Shown: positions 1-11,139, numbered from the stretch's first letter. The stretch is 64,000 nt of DNA from Bidens hawaiensis (GCA_021521415.1 JAIQDT010008979.1:38804-102803); one strand, 5' to 3'. A program made the numbers and translations. The notes: a model not told the origin generated them from the letters alone.

Positions 1-1947
1 ACTAATTTCAACATCAACAGATTTCTGATTACTAGGATCATACGTATAGTTATGGTTATATGGTGGTGGAACTTCAGAAAATCCAATTCCCCCTTTGTTA
101 ACTGGGGAACGTTGAACACTTACGATGTGATCAAGCATTGCTGAGGAGTTTCTAAACTGTTCAATTTTTCTGTTTAATTCCACCACTTTTACCTGGTAAT
201 CAGCTATCTGTTTATCCCTTTCAGCAATTAGTTTGGTTTTTTCCTCTAACACTTCATAACTAAGATCAATAACTTGTATTTTCTCAGCTAGACTGGCTTT
301 AAGACTTCTGATATCCTTTTCACTAGCTTTTATTTTTACTGAGTAACTGTTTTCTCTAGTTTTAGTATAGTGATGATCTTCTTTTAACGTTTTAAATTGA
401 GCTTCCAAACTAACAAACTGATCAGTTATGGTTTTCAATTGTTCAGACAGATTTTCACATTGCATACAAAGAAGTTCAGAACTTACCTCAGAAAGCTGAT
501 CGTTCACTTCTGCCATGTAAGCTTGATTTTCCCCCGTCTCCCTCTCGCTTCCTCCAGTTTCGATGTTAACTAAGTTAGCCTGTTCGAACACTTCCTCAAC
601 TTGCAGATTCCAATCGTATCCCCCATTCTGTCTAGATACCATAGCCCTATTCTCACTACCTCCCCCTTTCTGTTGTGCAGGCCAGTTCTGGCTACGTTCG
701 ACACTCTCATTTGTACATTCCTTGGCAAAGTGACCGTTTTGTTGACAGTTGTAACATCTAACCTTTGATTTGTCAAAACCTGGTCTTTCGCCAACGAACT
801 TTCTACCCGTTTTCTTCATGAATCTCTTAACCCATCTTACTATCATAGCCATCTGCCACTGCAGGTCCATCTCTTCTAGATCATCAGCATCGATCTGATC
901 ATAGTCTTTATCTAAAGTTGCAGGGTCGACTATTTTACCTTTGATGTAGTTTTCGTAAGATGCAATGAAGGATGCATAGAGAGCAAACTGTTGTTCAGCT
1001 GATTTAACACTCATGGGCATCTGCGAGTAGTTGTTGGTTGGAACATTTGAGGAAAAACTACCAGTTGTGGCTTGAGGTTTTGAAGAATTACTTCCTCCAG
1101 CTACAAAACATACATCACCATCCATGTTAAGAGTCACATGACCATCATGAGTTGAGTTTGAGCTTGAGTCTCCCTTTGAGTAGTAAGCAGATGATTCTGA
1201 CCTTGAACTTGAACTTGAACTAACTTTTGCACCGTAGATTCCCGGATCCTGAACCTGATCAGTTGGTGTCTCTTTCCGAACCATGTTTAGTTCAAAAGTT
1301 CGTAATTTATTGACTGCTGTTTCCAAATCAATATCGGCAAACTCTTTATCTTCTCTCATCAAAACCGTGTACATTTCTCATTTCGGTGGAAGAGCATCAA
1401 GAAGTTTCTCTACTATCTCCTCTTCTTTGTATACAATGGAGTAATTGCTGAGTTCGGTCATCAGGTGATAATATCTTGTGATGATATCATCAAGTGATTC
1501 ATTTTTCAAATATTTGAACACCGAGAATTGGGTTTTTATTAGCTTAATTTTGGATGCACGTATCCCCACATTCCCTTCATATCGATTTTCTAGCGCTTCC
1601 TATAGCTCTCTAGCGGTTTTTTATTTCCTGAAGGTGTGAAGAATCTCTTGTGGAAGGGCCATGGTGATCGCCACATGAGCTTTACTCTCTGCCTCATACA
1701 TTTTCCTCTCCTCCTCATCCATCTTACTGTACTTCTTTATTTGATCACGACCCTCAAACAAGGCCGTTGGTGGAATGTATCCATCTTGTATGCACACCCA
1801 CATCTTAGCATCTTGATATTTAACATACTGTTCAAATCGATCTTTCTAAGCAACGAAATCGGTACCCTTAAGCATTTTCGGAGCCTTAGTTGCTGAACCG
1901 GCTTCAACTTCCATTTTTACTAGTTCCGTGATGTTTATCGAAGTCAT
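1..1947 (-). pseudogene. gag: Copia gag, UBN2 domain plus CCHC knuckle, three nonsense codons, open at left edge
   Basis: Gag forms the virus-like particle and binds element RNA. The start is the ATG at 1947-1945, about 460 nt inside the element from the primer-binding site. Reading minus, the N-terminal half resembles the UBN2 gag domain, with a segment MWVCIQDGYIPP and a downstream TMALPQEI-like helix. A CCHC knuckle, CYNCQQNGHFAKEC, lies at about 756-715. A Glu/Lys-rich coiled-coil tail occupies about 500-150. One frame carries the whole protein but is broken by TAG at 1848-1846, TAA at 1623-1621 and TGA at 1380-1378. From 1377 to position 1 the frame has no stop (459 codons, checked codon by codon). 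The gene is therefore dead unless read through three times. A Ser/Glu-rich stretch near 1230-1150 looks like a linker. Confidence 0.85.
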
Positions 1948-1979
1948 CGTTGAAAGAAACACAACTCAAAACACGAGGA

Positions 1980-2210
1980 AAGTATAAAATAATTTTTTAT
2001 TATTTTGAACAGTGCCCAGTAGGCGAAGTTATCCTTAACTTCGCCTTAGACTTAACTTCGCTTATACTCAACTTCGCTAAACCTTAACTTCGCTTATTGA
2101 CAACTTCGCTTAATTCAAGCGAACTTGTGAGACAAGCGAAGTTAATGATAACTTCGCTTAAACTAATATCTTCGCCTAAACCCTACGAACAGTGACGACA
2201 ACTTCGCCTG
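1980..2210 (-). repeat. Leader array of AACTTCGCTT words and palindromes
   Basis: About eight copies of a CTTCGC(T/C)T word, in both orientations, lie between the primer-binding site and the gag start. The clearest pair is a perfect 11-bp inverted repeat, AAGCGAAGTTA at 2134-2144 and TAACTTCGCTT at 2149-2159, separated by 4 bases. The same word recurs inside the LTR. Function is unknown; a regulatory or RNA-structure role is inference. Confidence 0.7.
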
Positions 2211-2406
2211 AAGAACACAAGGTTTTTGCAGGTTTTAATTTGACGTATTGCGAGGTATGCAAAGGTGTAATGGGTTATATTTGATAGTGGGAGATGGGTA
2301 GGACACAAAAACTCGGTATTTCAACGTAAACTCGTCCCGCGAAAAGTCGATCGGAACGATTTCTACACTCGTGTGATAATCCCGAACCACACAATCACGA
2401 GCAAAT

Positions 2407-2418
2407 GCTCTGATACCA
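2407..2418 (-). promoter_or_regulatory. Primer-binding site of element C
   Basis: On the minus strand this reads TGGTATCAGAGC, the usual plant LTR-element match to the 3' end of initiator methionine tRNA. It starts two bases inside the LTR end at 2421, which fixes the orientation of the element. Confidence 0.9.
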
Positions 2419-2420
2419 AT

Positions 2421-3330
2421 TGTAGGTTCCCAGCCGGATCTACACGGAAGTATCTCGTATTACGTAGGTGCGGAATCCCTACGTAAGACGATACGAGTGT
2501 TCGATGCGATATACGTTAAAACCAAGCACAAATACATGTTACAATACTCAAAAGACACGTTGTATTGCAACTCCTTTAACACGTGATATGCAAATCACAA
2601 TTACACGTTCTCGAAAAACTTCTTCTAAACAAGCCGTAACATATGTTTAAATATACTTCGACAACTTCACCTAACAGACTAGGCGAAGTTGTCAATAACT
2701 TCGCTTGTCCCACAAGTTCGCTTATAACAGGCGAACTTGTGAGACAACTTAACTAAAACATCAAAACAAATCACACTAACACGATTACAGACACTAGATA
2801 CTGAACTACTGACATCATGTACCAACAGACTTAAAACAGTAATTAAAAAAACCATGAAACCATGCTAACAGAGTAACAGACCTGAATTAACCTGAATCCA
2901 AACCCAAATAAAAGCCAGCCCGGTTCACCTGAAACCCAAACAACCCAAGATTAATCTGGTCGGTCTTTGGGTCAATTTTCAGAGACCCCCAACGCGACTA
3001 ACCCAACCCAAATAACCCAAACATGAGAAACTATACAAAGTACACCCCTAAATAATAGTAATAGATTCAAAATATAAACGTGTATGTGCATACTTTTATC
3101 TTACATATAAAGACGAATACTAACCTTTCCACGCATAACCTCAATAGGCTTTTCAGAATCCTCCTTTTTTGTATATCGTATTAAGGAAAACCCTCTTGGT
3201 CTAACACTTGCAGCAATACTTTAACCTGAGACGAATAACAATCAGGATTTATATGAACGTAGATAGCAAAATTTGATTGTTAATATTAGAATTGATTTTG
3301 TAATTCGTGAGTCAACCGTAATTGTTACCA
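2421..3330 (-). repeat. 5' LTR of element C
   Basis: The LTR ends (minus strand) in CCTACA at 2421, directly before the primer-binding site. It contains two inverted repeats of the same word family as the leader: GCGAAGTT at 2683-2690 with AACTTCGC at 2697-2704, and a perfect 11-bp pair CACAAGTTCGC at 2711-2721 with GCGAACTTGTG at 2731-2741. The distal boundary is uncertain because the partner LTR is outside the window; 3330 is an estimate. Confidence 0.65.
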
Positions 3331-3389
3331 CAGCTTGCCTCTCCTATTTATCATCTTCCTCTGCTACATAATGCAATTACCATCACCGA

Positions 3390-3665
3390 GCAGACGCGAC
3401 ATTGAATGGCCAGATGAAGTGGAAAACTAATAATGCAGGGGAATTCACTCGCCGGGGTGTTTCAATTGCCTGGGGCGACCGTTTACTATTATATAACACA
3501 CGTTTACGTCTTTTCCCAGGTAAGTTGAAATATCGTTGGACAGGTCCACACATAGTTGAATCAGTTTGCCACAAGTTCAAAGTTAATGGACATCGATTAA
3601 AACCATACATCGATGGTCCATTCGAAGAGGTTTCGGAGGTACTAGTCCTCCACCAAAACCAATGA
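3390..3665 (+). pseudogene. C-terminal integrase fragment of a Tat/Athila-type Ty3/gypsy element
   Basis: An open stretch of about 90 codons ends at TGA 3663-3665. It contains the signature block GVSIAWGDRLLLYNTRLR followed by LFPGKLKYRWTGPHIV and KVNGHRLKPY. That series is the well-known end of the pol polyprotein in Tat/Athila lineage Gypsy elements. Everything upstream, including the integrase catalytic core and reverse transcriptase, is missing. The fragment abuts element C, which may have truncated it. It has no promoter or start of its own and is a relic. Confidence 0.8.
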
Positions 3666-4428
3666 ACATATTGGAAGTAGGGCTGGCCAAGACCCTGATT
3701 AAACTAGGCATTGTAAATAGAAATAAAAATAAAAATAAACAATAATAATAATAATAAGTTTCAGTATTATTATGATTTTGATGTTTTTGGTTGTATGCAG
3801 TTTTTATTTTTTAGGTACACTACAGGAAAACGGACGGAAAATAGGGGACGCTCTGTCAAAATTTCGTTGGCCCGTAGGGAAGTTCCTTTCCATTTTACCC
3901 TCCATACTTCATATAAATCTTATTATTAATCTTTTTATGAATCTTTTCACATTGAGGACAATGTGATATTCAAGTGTGGGGAGTGGAATTACTTGACCAA
4001 TTGCTTGCTCAACTAATTACAAGATTCTCTAATAACAAAATTTTTGTTGCAAATAAAGACTATTTTTTATAACCAAACCTAAAGAAAAATCCAAGAAAAG
4101 TTTTTGCAAATAACCAATTATTAATCTACTATAACCAAAAAAGTGAAAAAGTAAAAAAGAAGTTTTGTAATACTGAGAAGAAATTTATGCAGAATATGGC
4201 GTTTATACCCAATTCCTCCATTACTGTGAGATAAACCTCATGCCACATAAATATTTTTCGGAAGCTTTGAGTGAGTCATATGTTTCGTGTGATTTAGAAC
4301 TTGTCGCAATTATTCATTTCAAGACCACACGAAGCTTTGTATAAGGAAGAAGGTAATATTGTCACAATCCCATCAAACCATTCTTCAAATCACAAAACCC
4401 AAAAACCTTACAAAACCTTACCTTACCG
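3666..4428 (+). mobile_element. Noncoding 3' relic of the Tat/Athila element
   Basis: AT-rich sequence downstream of the integrase fragment. It contains the conserved word ATTGAGGACAATGTG at 3952-3966 followed by GTGTGGGGAGTGG at 3975-3987, a combination typically seen just after pol in Tat/Athila elements. No LTR could be delimited. Sequence from about 4050 to 4428 is unassigned. Confidence 0.55.
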
Positions 4429-4474
4429 TGACATTCGTCAATTTCGGGATGAAATTTCCTAAAGTAGTAGATAC
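4429..4474 (+). other. Scar at the left edge of the Gypsy 5' LTR
   Basis: Bases 4429-4448 repeat the LTR sequence of 4477-4496 (20 identical bases). They run directly into 4440-4474, which matches the internal 3' end of the same element just before its 3' LTR (35414-35448). The two source sequences share AATTTCGGG, and that 9-mer sits at the join. See findings. Confidence 0.7.
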
Positions 4475-6868
4475 TGTGACATTCGTCAATTTCGGGTCCG
4501 AATAGTATTCGTTTTGTAAACTTTATTGATGTAAACCGACCCGTTTTGTAAACCGAAATCTTTTATATAATAAAAATAATGGATTTTATGTTACAATATT
4601 TTTTTACACTTGTTGGGTCTTGAAAACATTCATTTCGGTCTTTAAAACGCTTAAAAATCACTTCAAATGAACTTCAGGGGCCAAAACTGCCATTTTTGAA
4701 AATCTGGAAAATAACCCCTTCGCGGGGCACGATGTGGGACACCCTACCCGGTCGCGTAGCGCGAAGGCACACCTGCACATCAGCCCGTTTTTGCTTTTTT
4801 TTATGCATACATGTGACCAAAACACCCCATTTTCATGCAAGACCCTTTATGCTTGACCATTTCAACTTACCCTATATATACACCACCCTTTCCATCCATT
4901 AATCTCTGCCACAACTCCAATTTCTCTCTCAAATTCAAAGATCTTAAGGTTATTTTCATTGTGTTCTTGAAGGTTTGATTTCTAAAAGTAAAACTGAGTT
5001 TTATCTTTAATTCTAACTTGTTCATCTAACATTACTAACTCTTGAATATGGTGGTACAACATATATATAATACACACCCCTTGTTACATATATATAATAC
5101 ACACCCCTTGTTACCTTTGTTAGTTACTTCACCAACTCCGGTTGGTTAAGTTTCTAACGTCATAAGGCAAGGCTTCATGGAGGACTTCGAGTTCTTGATA
5201 TATATACACACACACATAACTTATTTATACATATTATTATTGCCTAACTTCTGCTCATTTTAGTTTGTTAGTCACATTTACAAGTCTTGGGTATGTGGAG
5301 ACCATCTATGAACTCATTGTGAGATGGAAACCGAACCAAACCGAACTTTTGTTAAAAAGACTTGTTGTTGACTTTTTAGTTGTAGAACTTAAATATTTTC
5401 ATTTGTACATTATTATACAAGATCTATGATATATGGGTATGTGGAATTCATGTATGAACTTGTTGTGAGATGGAAACCGAACCGATCCGATTTTTACTCC
5501 CTTAAGACACACAAGTGTGTTTTTAGCTATCAAGACTTGTATATTTCCTTAAAAATAGTTTACAAACTGATTTTAATTATTTTCTTAAGTACTTGGAAAT
5601 GTTGGATCCAACTTGATCTCATAACTAGGTTTGGACCGACAAAACCGAACACTCGCTTAACGTACGTTGTTAGTTCTAAACAATAGATCTACATACTTGG
5701 TTAAGTCTTATAAAGTTTTTGTGAGTTATCTCATAACGATTAACATTTTGGAAAGTTGACTTTGGGTTTGACCATTCGTCAAGACCCGAACCAACAACCC
5801 GAACACTCGTTAAAGACCCGTTTTAGTATCTTTAGCCCAATGGAACTTGCATTTTAGCATTTTCCCCACCTTATTACTTAACATTGGTTAAGTAAATATG
5901 AATGTTAGATACTTTAACCCGGTTTCGAGCAAACTTACATTTTTAAAGGGTTATTGTTATAAAATTCTTAAATAGTTACATTTTAAACCTTGAACTTTAA
6001 TTGTTTACTTTTTGCAACAATATTTTTTTTAAAGATCTTCAAGACAACCTTTCTAAATCCAAGACTTTCTTTTATTTAGGCTTCATACTTTAAACTCGTC
6101 GTTCCGACAAATCTCCAAATAATCAATCTTTCAAGTTTATTACTTGAACGTGAGTAACTTCATACCCCGTTTTCTATCTTTTGTTTTGGGGGTGACATTT
6201 CATCTTATCTAAACTAAATGTTTCATACTTGGGTCTTAAACCACAAACGTTGTTGTATACTTTACTTGAATAATTGCTCGATTTGGTGTTCTATGCTTAT
6301 TTGCCTATGTGTTTATCGCTTTTGGATGGTGGAACTATAAATCCTAGACCATTTGGCAACCCCTCATGGCAAGGTGTCGTTAACGAAATGCAATTAACGA
6401 TAACTATAAAATCCTAAACTATTTGGCATCCCCTTATAGTTGGGTGTCGCTAACTTGTTAGCGATAACTATTTATCCAAGTTTATAGCTATTATTTATGG
6501 TTTTGTATACTAGTTTTGTGGCTTTTCATATTATATATCTATTGTTCAAACTTATGAATTGCTCACCAACCTTTGTGTTGACAAACTTTATTTTATGAAA
6601 TGTTACAGGTTTGCATCTAGGTTGATTTGATGATTGTGGAGGAAACGAAAGTCAAGACCTTTAAGTTATTAGCAAAAATGAACATTATTTGATTTCCTAT
6701 ATTTTGTTATATTTTGTTGAGACTTGTTATGAATATTGTTATGTGACATTTTCGATGTTGTGAAATGAAATGAGTTTGTTAAATATTGTCGCTTTAAATT
6801 AGTGTCATGCGCTTATGGGCAATCGTTACACCTCGTCATGTTCCGCCGCCTTTGGTCGGGGTGTGACA
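4475..6868 (+). repeat. 5' LTR of the Tekay-type Gypsy element
   Basis: The LTR starts TGTGACATTCG and ends GGGGTGTGACA, and is nearly identical to 35449-37844. A TATA-like TATATATA at 4873-4880 is the likely promoter. Internal structure, present in both LTRs, includes a tandem duplication of about 30 bp near 5055-5115 (ATATATAATACACACCCCTT unit) and two diverged copies of a unit of about 50 bp containing GAGATGGAAACCGAACC near 5290-5340 and 5433-5485. Confidence 0.93.
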
Positions 6869-6870
6869 GA

Positions 6871-6884
6871 TTGGTATCAGAGCC
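6871..6884 (+). promoter_or_regulatory. Gypsy primer-binding site
   Basis: TTGGTATCAGAGCC, complementary to initiator methionine tRNA, two bases after the LTR end. Confidence 0.9.
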
Positions 6885-6888
6885 ATGA

Positions 6889-7825
6889 CAATAAGATAGG
6901 TGGTTAGACGTAACGACCTAGAATTGTTATGCTTAGGGTTCTATACGTGTGCTCATACGTGTGTACTCTCTAATTGATTGTTCATATTTCATATTATTTA
7001 TAAACTTGTTTAAAATTCATCAACATCCTAAATGTTCACATACACACACCTTCATAGTATTTCCAAGGTATCCTTACCTTAAAACGCAAAAAGTAGTTTT
7101 TCATTGGGTTTTATGGATTACAAGATTAACTTGGATCCCGTTGTTTCGAATCCCTTAAAGGTTGCGTTTATTTCGGGTTTGTAACCATCATAGGAAACGA
7201 TACATTATAAAACGACCATTTGACAAAAAGATTCCAAGAATCGAAGGTGATTTACTTACCTGGGATGGTTGAGTTATAGTGCTCGTTTTCTAGGCCACAA
7301 ATCATGTTATATATGTCAATTCTTTAAGTAGTCGAATGCGAGCGTTCCGGTCGCCATCCAAATTTTCGGTGTTAAAACAATAGAACTACGGTGATTTCGT
7401 GGACTAGTGTTTTGACATTACGTTGTATCTCGATTTATTGTGTTATTATCGTTATTTGAGTCGAAAACATGAAAAGATTTCGGTGGTACGTACACATGTT
7501 TAGACTCCAATATTTTGTTTTATCAAACGTTTTTTTAGTGTTGGAATGTCAAGCCATGGTGGATCATGCACGATTTTTCCGACTCTATAAATCCCAAAAT
7601 CTCAAATTTTAGAACTTTAACATCTCAAAACCTTTTACGTTTGTTTTCGGTTTTGTTATTTATAAACAAAGTTTTATATATTTTATCTAACACTAACATC
7701 TTCTCTTTACTAACTCTAGGATTCACAATCAATAAATCAAACTTCATCCTATTTTATGTTTATTACACCTTCATATTCATTTCTTTTACCCAAAACTTAT
7801 CCCATTTTCTTTATAAATTTTTAGC
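6889..7825 (+). other. Gypsy untranslated leader
   Basis: About 0.94 kb of AT-rich sequence between the primer-binding site and the gag start. I see no open frame with recognisable protein similarity here. A leader of this length is normal for Tekay elements. Confidence 0.7.
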
Positions 7826-8876
7826 ATGCCTCCGCTAAGACGCCAACCGCGCAAGAACTCCACCCGACACATGGCCGCTCTCGTCGCCAAACAAATGGCT
7901 GCTGTGATTCCCGAACTTATAACCCAAATTCAAGCCACATTAACCGCACCCGTTGAACCCAAACCCGCATGTTACCTACTTAAACAATTTACTAGTGCCA
8001 ACCCGTTCAAATTCCTTGGAACCAATTGTGCGACTACCTTGTTGCAATGGTTCGAATAGACCGCGAGTGTGTTCCGACACAGCGAATTCCCTGACGAAAA
8101 AAGGACAAATTTTGCGTCAAGCATGTTTTGAGAAACCGCTCTAACATGGTGGAGTAGTGTTATGCACCTCCAAGGTTCGGAAACGGCTATGTCTCGTCCA
8201 TGGTCCGAGCTCAAGGCACTTATGATGAAGAAATTTTGCACTAAACACGAGCTCCAAAAGCTTGAGGTAGAATTTTGGGACCTAAAACAAGAAGGTGGTG
8301 ATAACGCCGCTTACTCACTCCGCTTCCATGATTTGAGCATTCTTGTTCCTCATTTGGTTACCCCAACCGAACGTGAAATTGATAAATACATTGGGGGTTT
8401 ACCAATGCAAATCCGGGACTCTGTCATGAGTAGCAAACCCGTTACCCTCAGGGATGCCATCACTTTGGCCGGCGCGCTGTCAGAAAATCACGTGAAAGCA
8501 GGTACCCTCACCATCAAGAAAACGACCGAGAAAGCCAAAGCCGAGCCCACTCCCCAAGCCAAGTTTGAACCCTCACCACAAGCCATCAACTACTTCAACT
8601 CATCCCGTCACAACAACAACAACAACAAAAAGAAACCCAAAACCAACTACCGAAACTATGCCGTCACCCAACCTCAACCACAACAACAAGCCCAAACCCT
8701 TCCCCAAAACCGAAGACCTTATGTTGGTAAATCCCCGCTATGTAACACTTGCCAACTTCACCACCCAACAAACTCGCCGTGTCATCGTTGTACAAATTGT
8801 AACCGACTTGGTCATTTCCCTAACACATGCCGATCCACCCAACGAAACCAACCCGACCAACCTAACCAACCAAACC
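7826..8876 (+). pseudogene. gag: Gypsy gag, 5' part, two nonsense codons, cut by a recombination junction
   Basis: Capsid/nucleocapsid protein of the Tekay element. The start ATG at 7826 begins MPPLRRQPRKN. The frame contains the retrotransposon gag core (ETALTWWSSV to FCTKHELQKLEVEFWDLKQ), a basic Pro/Asn/Gln-rich linker, and a CCHC knuckle CTNCNRLGHFPNTC near 8790-8835. TAG at 8057-8059 and TGA at 8129-8131 interrupt the frame. At 8872-8876 the gag sequence passes into Copia integrase sequence through the shared bases AAACC. The last 335 bp or so (about 8539-8876) are repeated, with about 2.4% divergence, at 31402-31735. Confidence 0.88.
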
Positions 8877-8880
8877 TAAT

Positions 8881-9546
8881 TTAAAGTACCTGGAACCATT
8901 TGGGTGTCCGTGTACAATATTGAAGAAGGATTCAGGTAAATTCGATGAAAAGGCTATTGAAGGATATTTCTTGGGATATGCGTCTCCAAAGAAAAGAGTA
9001 TTTAATTTTACATCTGGCTGTGTTGAAGAATGGTACCATGTGGACTGTCAAAAGTACACAACTCCTTCTCAAGGGAAAGGTCCAGACTGGATGTTTGACT
9101 ACGATAGTTTATTTAATTCTTTTACTCCTTCGACTGATCACATCGATGAAGATCTGGTTAGAGCATACTTTGAAGAACACTTGAACATTCCAAGTTCTTC
9201 AATTTCAAATGCAGTTGACGTTCAACCAGATGCTCCAACTGAAGACTCACATGTTGTTCCTCCAGTTGTTATTGACAGCGTTTCTACTTCTTCCGATGAT
9301 GATCAAGCTGAGATTCAAGTTATTGATCTTGATAGTGATAATGCTTCATCTCCCGAGTTGGGTGGACATTACACTAATTTATTTGATAATGTTGTTGTTC
9401 CTGAAAATCCTACTCTTCGGATTCATGGATATCTTACACAGGACAATATCATTGGCGAACTTGATGTGGGCGTTCGTACACGTCATCAAGTTACTTCGTC
9501 AAGCGATAATAACGTATTGTGTGCTTACACTAATTTACACTCTTAG
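8881..9546 (+). pseudogene. pol: Copy A integrase C-terminal remnant
   Basis: The frame opens at LKYLEPFGCPC and continues through KAIEGYFLGYASPKKR, the conserved Copia integrase C-terminal region, then an acidic Ser/Asp-rich linker. It ends at TAG 9544-9546, immediately upstream of the RT frame, which is in the same phase. The same TAG is present in copy B (23077-23079). The catalytic D-D-E core is absent because of the truncation at about 8876. Confidence 0.85.
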
Positions 9547-9552
9547 GGAATT

Positions 9553-11139
9553 GTGAATATTGCTAAATTCAATTGCTTTCTATCTCAAGTTGAGCCAACG
9601 ATAGCTCGTAAGGCACTTGAAGATCCTTTTTGGGTAGAAGCTATGCAAGAGGAATTACAGCAGTTTGCACGATTGGGTGTTTGGGATTTAATAAACAAGC
9701 CTGCTAGGGTCAAGAAAGCTATTCCAACCAAGTGGGTATTTAAATGTAAAAAGGACGATCGAGGGGTGATTGTCAGAAACAAAGCACGTCTAGTGGTGCA
9801 AGGTTTTCATCAGCAAGAGGGTATTGATTATACTGAGGTATATGCTCCAGTTGCAAGATTAGAGTCGATTCGAATGTTCCTGGCTTATGCTGCTTACAAG
9901 AATATCAAGGTCTATCAAATGGATGTTAAAAGTGTTTTTCTCAATGGTGAACTACATGAGGAAGTGTTTGTTCAACAACCACCTGGTTTTGAAGATCCTG
10001 ATTATCCAGACCGTGTTTACCGTTTAAACAAGGCCCTGTATGGTCTACATCAAGCCCCGAGAGCTTGGTATGGCACGCTCGCCGACCATCTGACTGATAA
10101 CGGCTTCAAACGAGGAACTGTTGACTGCACTTTATTTCATAAAACTGTTGGTGATGATCTTCTTCTAGTCCAGATTTATGTTGATGATATTATTTTTGGG
10201 TCTACAAACGACACTTTATGTAAGGAGTTCGAGAAGTCCATGCAAACAAAGTTCGAAATGAGCTCGATGGGAGAGATGAACTTCTTTTTAGGGCTGCAGG
10301 TTCATCAGTCTGATAAGGGAATCTTCATTCATCAGACTAAATATGTGAACGACGTCTTGAGCCGATTCAAGATAACTGCCGGAAAAATCCCTTCAACTCC
10401 TCTTCCACTGGGTCACAATTTATCACCGGATGAATTGGAGGATACCGTTGATCCGACCCTTTATCGTGCTATGATTGGTTCTCTAATGTATTTAACTGCT
10501 TCTCGACCCGACATAATGTTTGCTGTTTGTGTGTGTGCTAGGTACCAAGCTAGTCCCCGAGTGACTCACCTGGCAGCGGTCAAGCGTATTTTGCAATATC
10601 TTCGGGGAAATCCTGACATCGGGTTATGGTACCCCAAAGATAATACTTTCGATTTTACCGCCTATTCAGACTCAGATTATGGAGGATGCAAGATCAACTT
10701 CAAATCAACGACTGCTGGATGTCAATTCTTAGGAAACCGGCTTGTTTCCTGGCAGTGTAAGAAGCAGACAACGGTCTCTACTTCAACCGCCGAAGCTGAA
10801 TATGTTGCAGCCTCGAGTTGCTGTTCCCAGGTTCTGTGGATACAACAACATCTTCGCGACTACGGTTTGAAGTTTCTTACTACTCCCATCTTGATTGATA
10901 ATTCTGCTGCGATTAGTATCACCAAGAATCCCGTACAACATTCTAAAACGAAACATATCGAGATTCGATATCATTTTATACGGGACTGTTATGAAAAGAA
11001 ATTAATTGATCTTGAGAAAGTACACACAGATTTTCAAAAAGCCGATCTATTTACCAAAGCGTTTGATAAAACACGTTTTACTTTTTTGATTGGTTTAAAT
11101 GGATTGAAGACCCTTGCTGAGATCCTAAAATTAGGATAA
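9553..11139 (+). CDS. pol: Copy A reverse transcriptase-RNase H (open reading frame, element defective)
   Basis: A 528-codon open frame follows the in-frame TAG at 9544; its first codon is GTG, so it is part of the pol frame and not an independent gene. RT core: WVFKCKKDDRG, ARLVVQGFHQQEG, VYQMDVKSVFLNG, ALYGLHQAPRAWY and the catalytic YVDDI near 10180. RNase H: YSDSDYGGC and STSTAEAEYVAASSC, with the conserved acidic residues present, then KTKHIEIRYHFIRD. Two small departures from the usual Copia consensus are SVFLNG (usually SAFLNG) and GLHQAPRAWY (usually GLKQ). It differs from copy B at only three bases over 1587, all amino-acid changing. Enzymatic function is known for the family; expression here is unlikely because the upstream gene is missing. 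Confidence 0.93.
   Translation: MNIAKFNCFLSQVEPTIARKALEDPFWVEAMQEELQQFARLGVWDLINKPARVKKAIPTKWVFKCKKDDRGVIVRNKARLVVQGFHQQEGIDYTEVYAPVARLESIRMFLAYAAYKNIKVYQMDVKSVFLNGELHEEVFVQQPPGFEDPDYPDRVYRLNKALYGLHQAPRAWYGTLADHLTDNGFKRGTVDCTLFHKTVGDDLLLVQIYVDDIIFGSTNDTLCKEFEKSMQTKFEMSSMGEMNFFLGLQVHQSDKGIFIHQTKYVNDVLSRFKITAGKIPSTPLPLGHNLSPDELEDTVDPTLYRAMIGSLMYLTASRPDIMFAVCVCARYQASPRVTHLAAVKRILQYLRGNPDIGLWYPKDNTFDFTAYSDSDYGGCKINFKSTTAGCQFLGNRLVSWQCKKQTTVSTSTAEAEYVAASSCCSQVLWIQQHLRDYGLKFLTTPILIDNSAAISITKNPVQHSKTKHIEIRYHFIRDCYEKKLIDLEKVHTDFQKADLFTKAFDKTRFTFLIGLNGLKTLAEILKLG

Larger units (their letters stand above)
1..3330 (-). mobile_element. Sirevirus-type Ty1/copia element, 5' half, reverse strand (element C)
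   Basis: Reading right to left, the order is LTR, initiator-Met-tRNA-type primer-binding site, leader with palindromic words, then a long gag with a UBN2-like domain, a CCHC knuckle and a coiled-coil tail that runs off the left edge. The long gag tail matches the architecture of the forward-strand Sirevirus at 18-21 kb, so this is a sister family. pol and the other LTR lie outside the window. The right end is not sharply definable: LTR sequence gives way to Tat/Athila homology between about 3260 and 3390, so 3330 is approximate. Confidence 0.8.

Noticed and set aside
8920..9556. Overlapping plus-strand frames of 79 and 115 codons (and equivalents at 22463-23089)
   Set aside because: Out-of-phase shadows of the integrase linker, Leu-rich from reading Asp/Ser codons in another frame.
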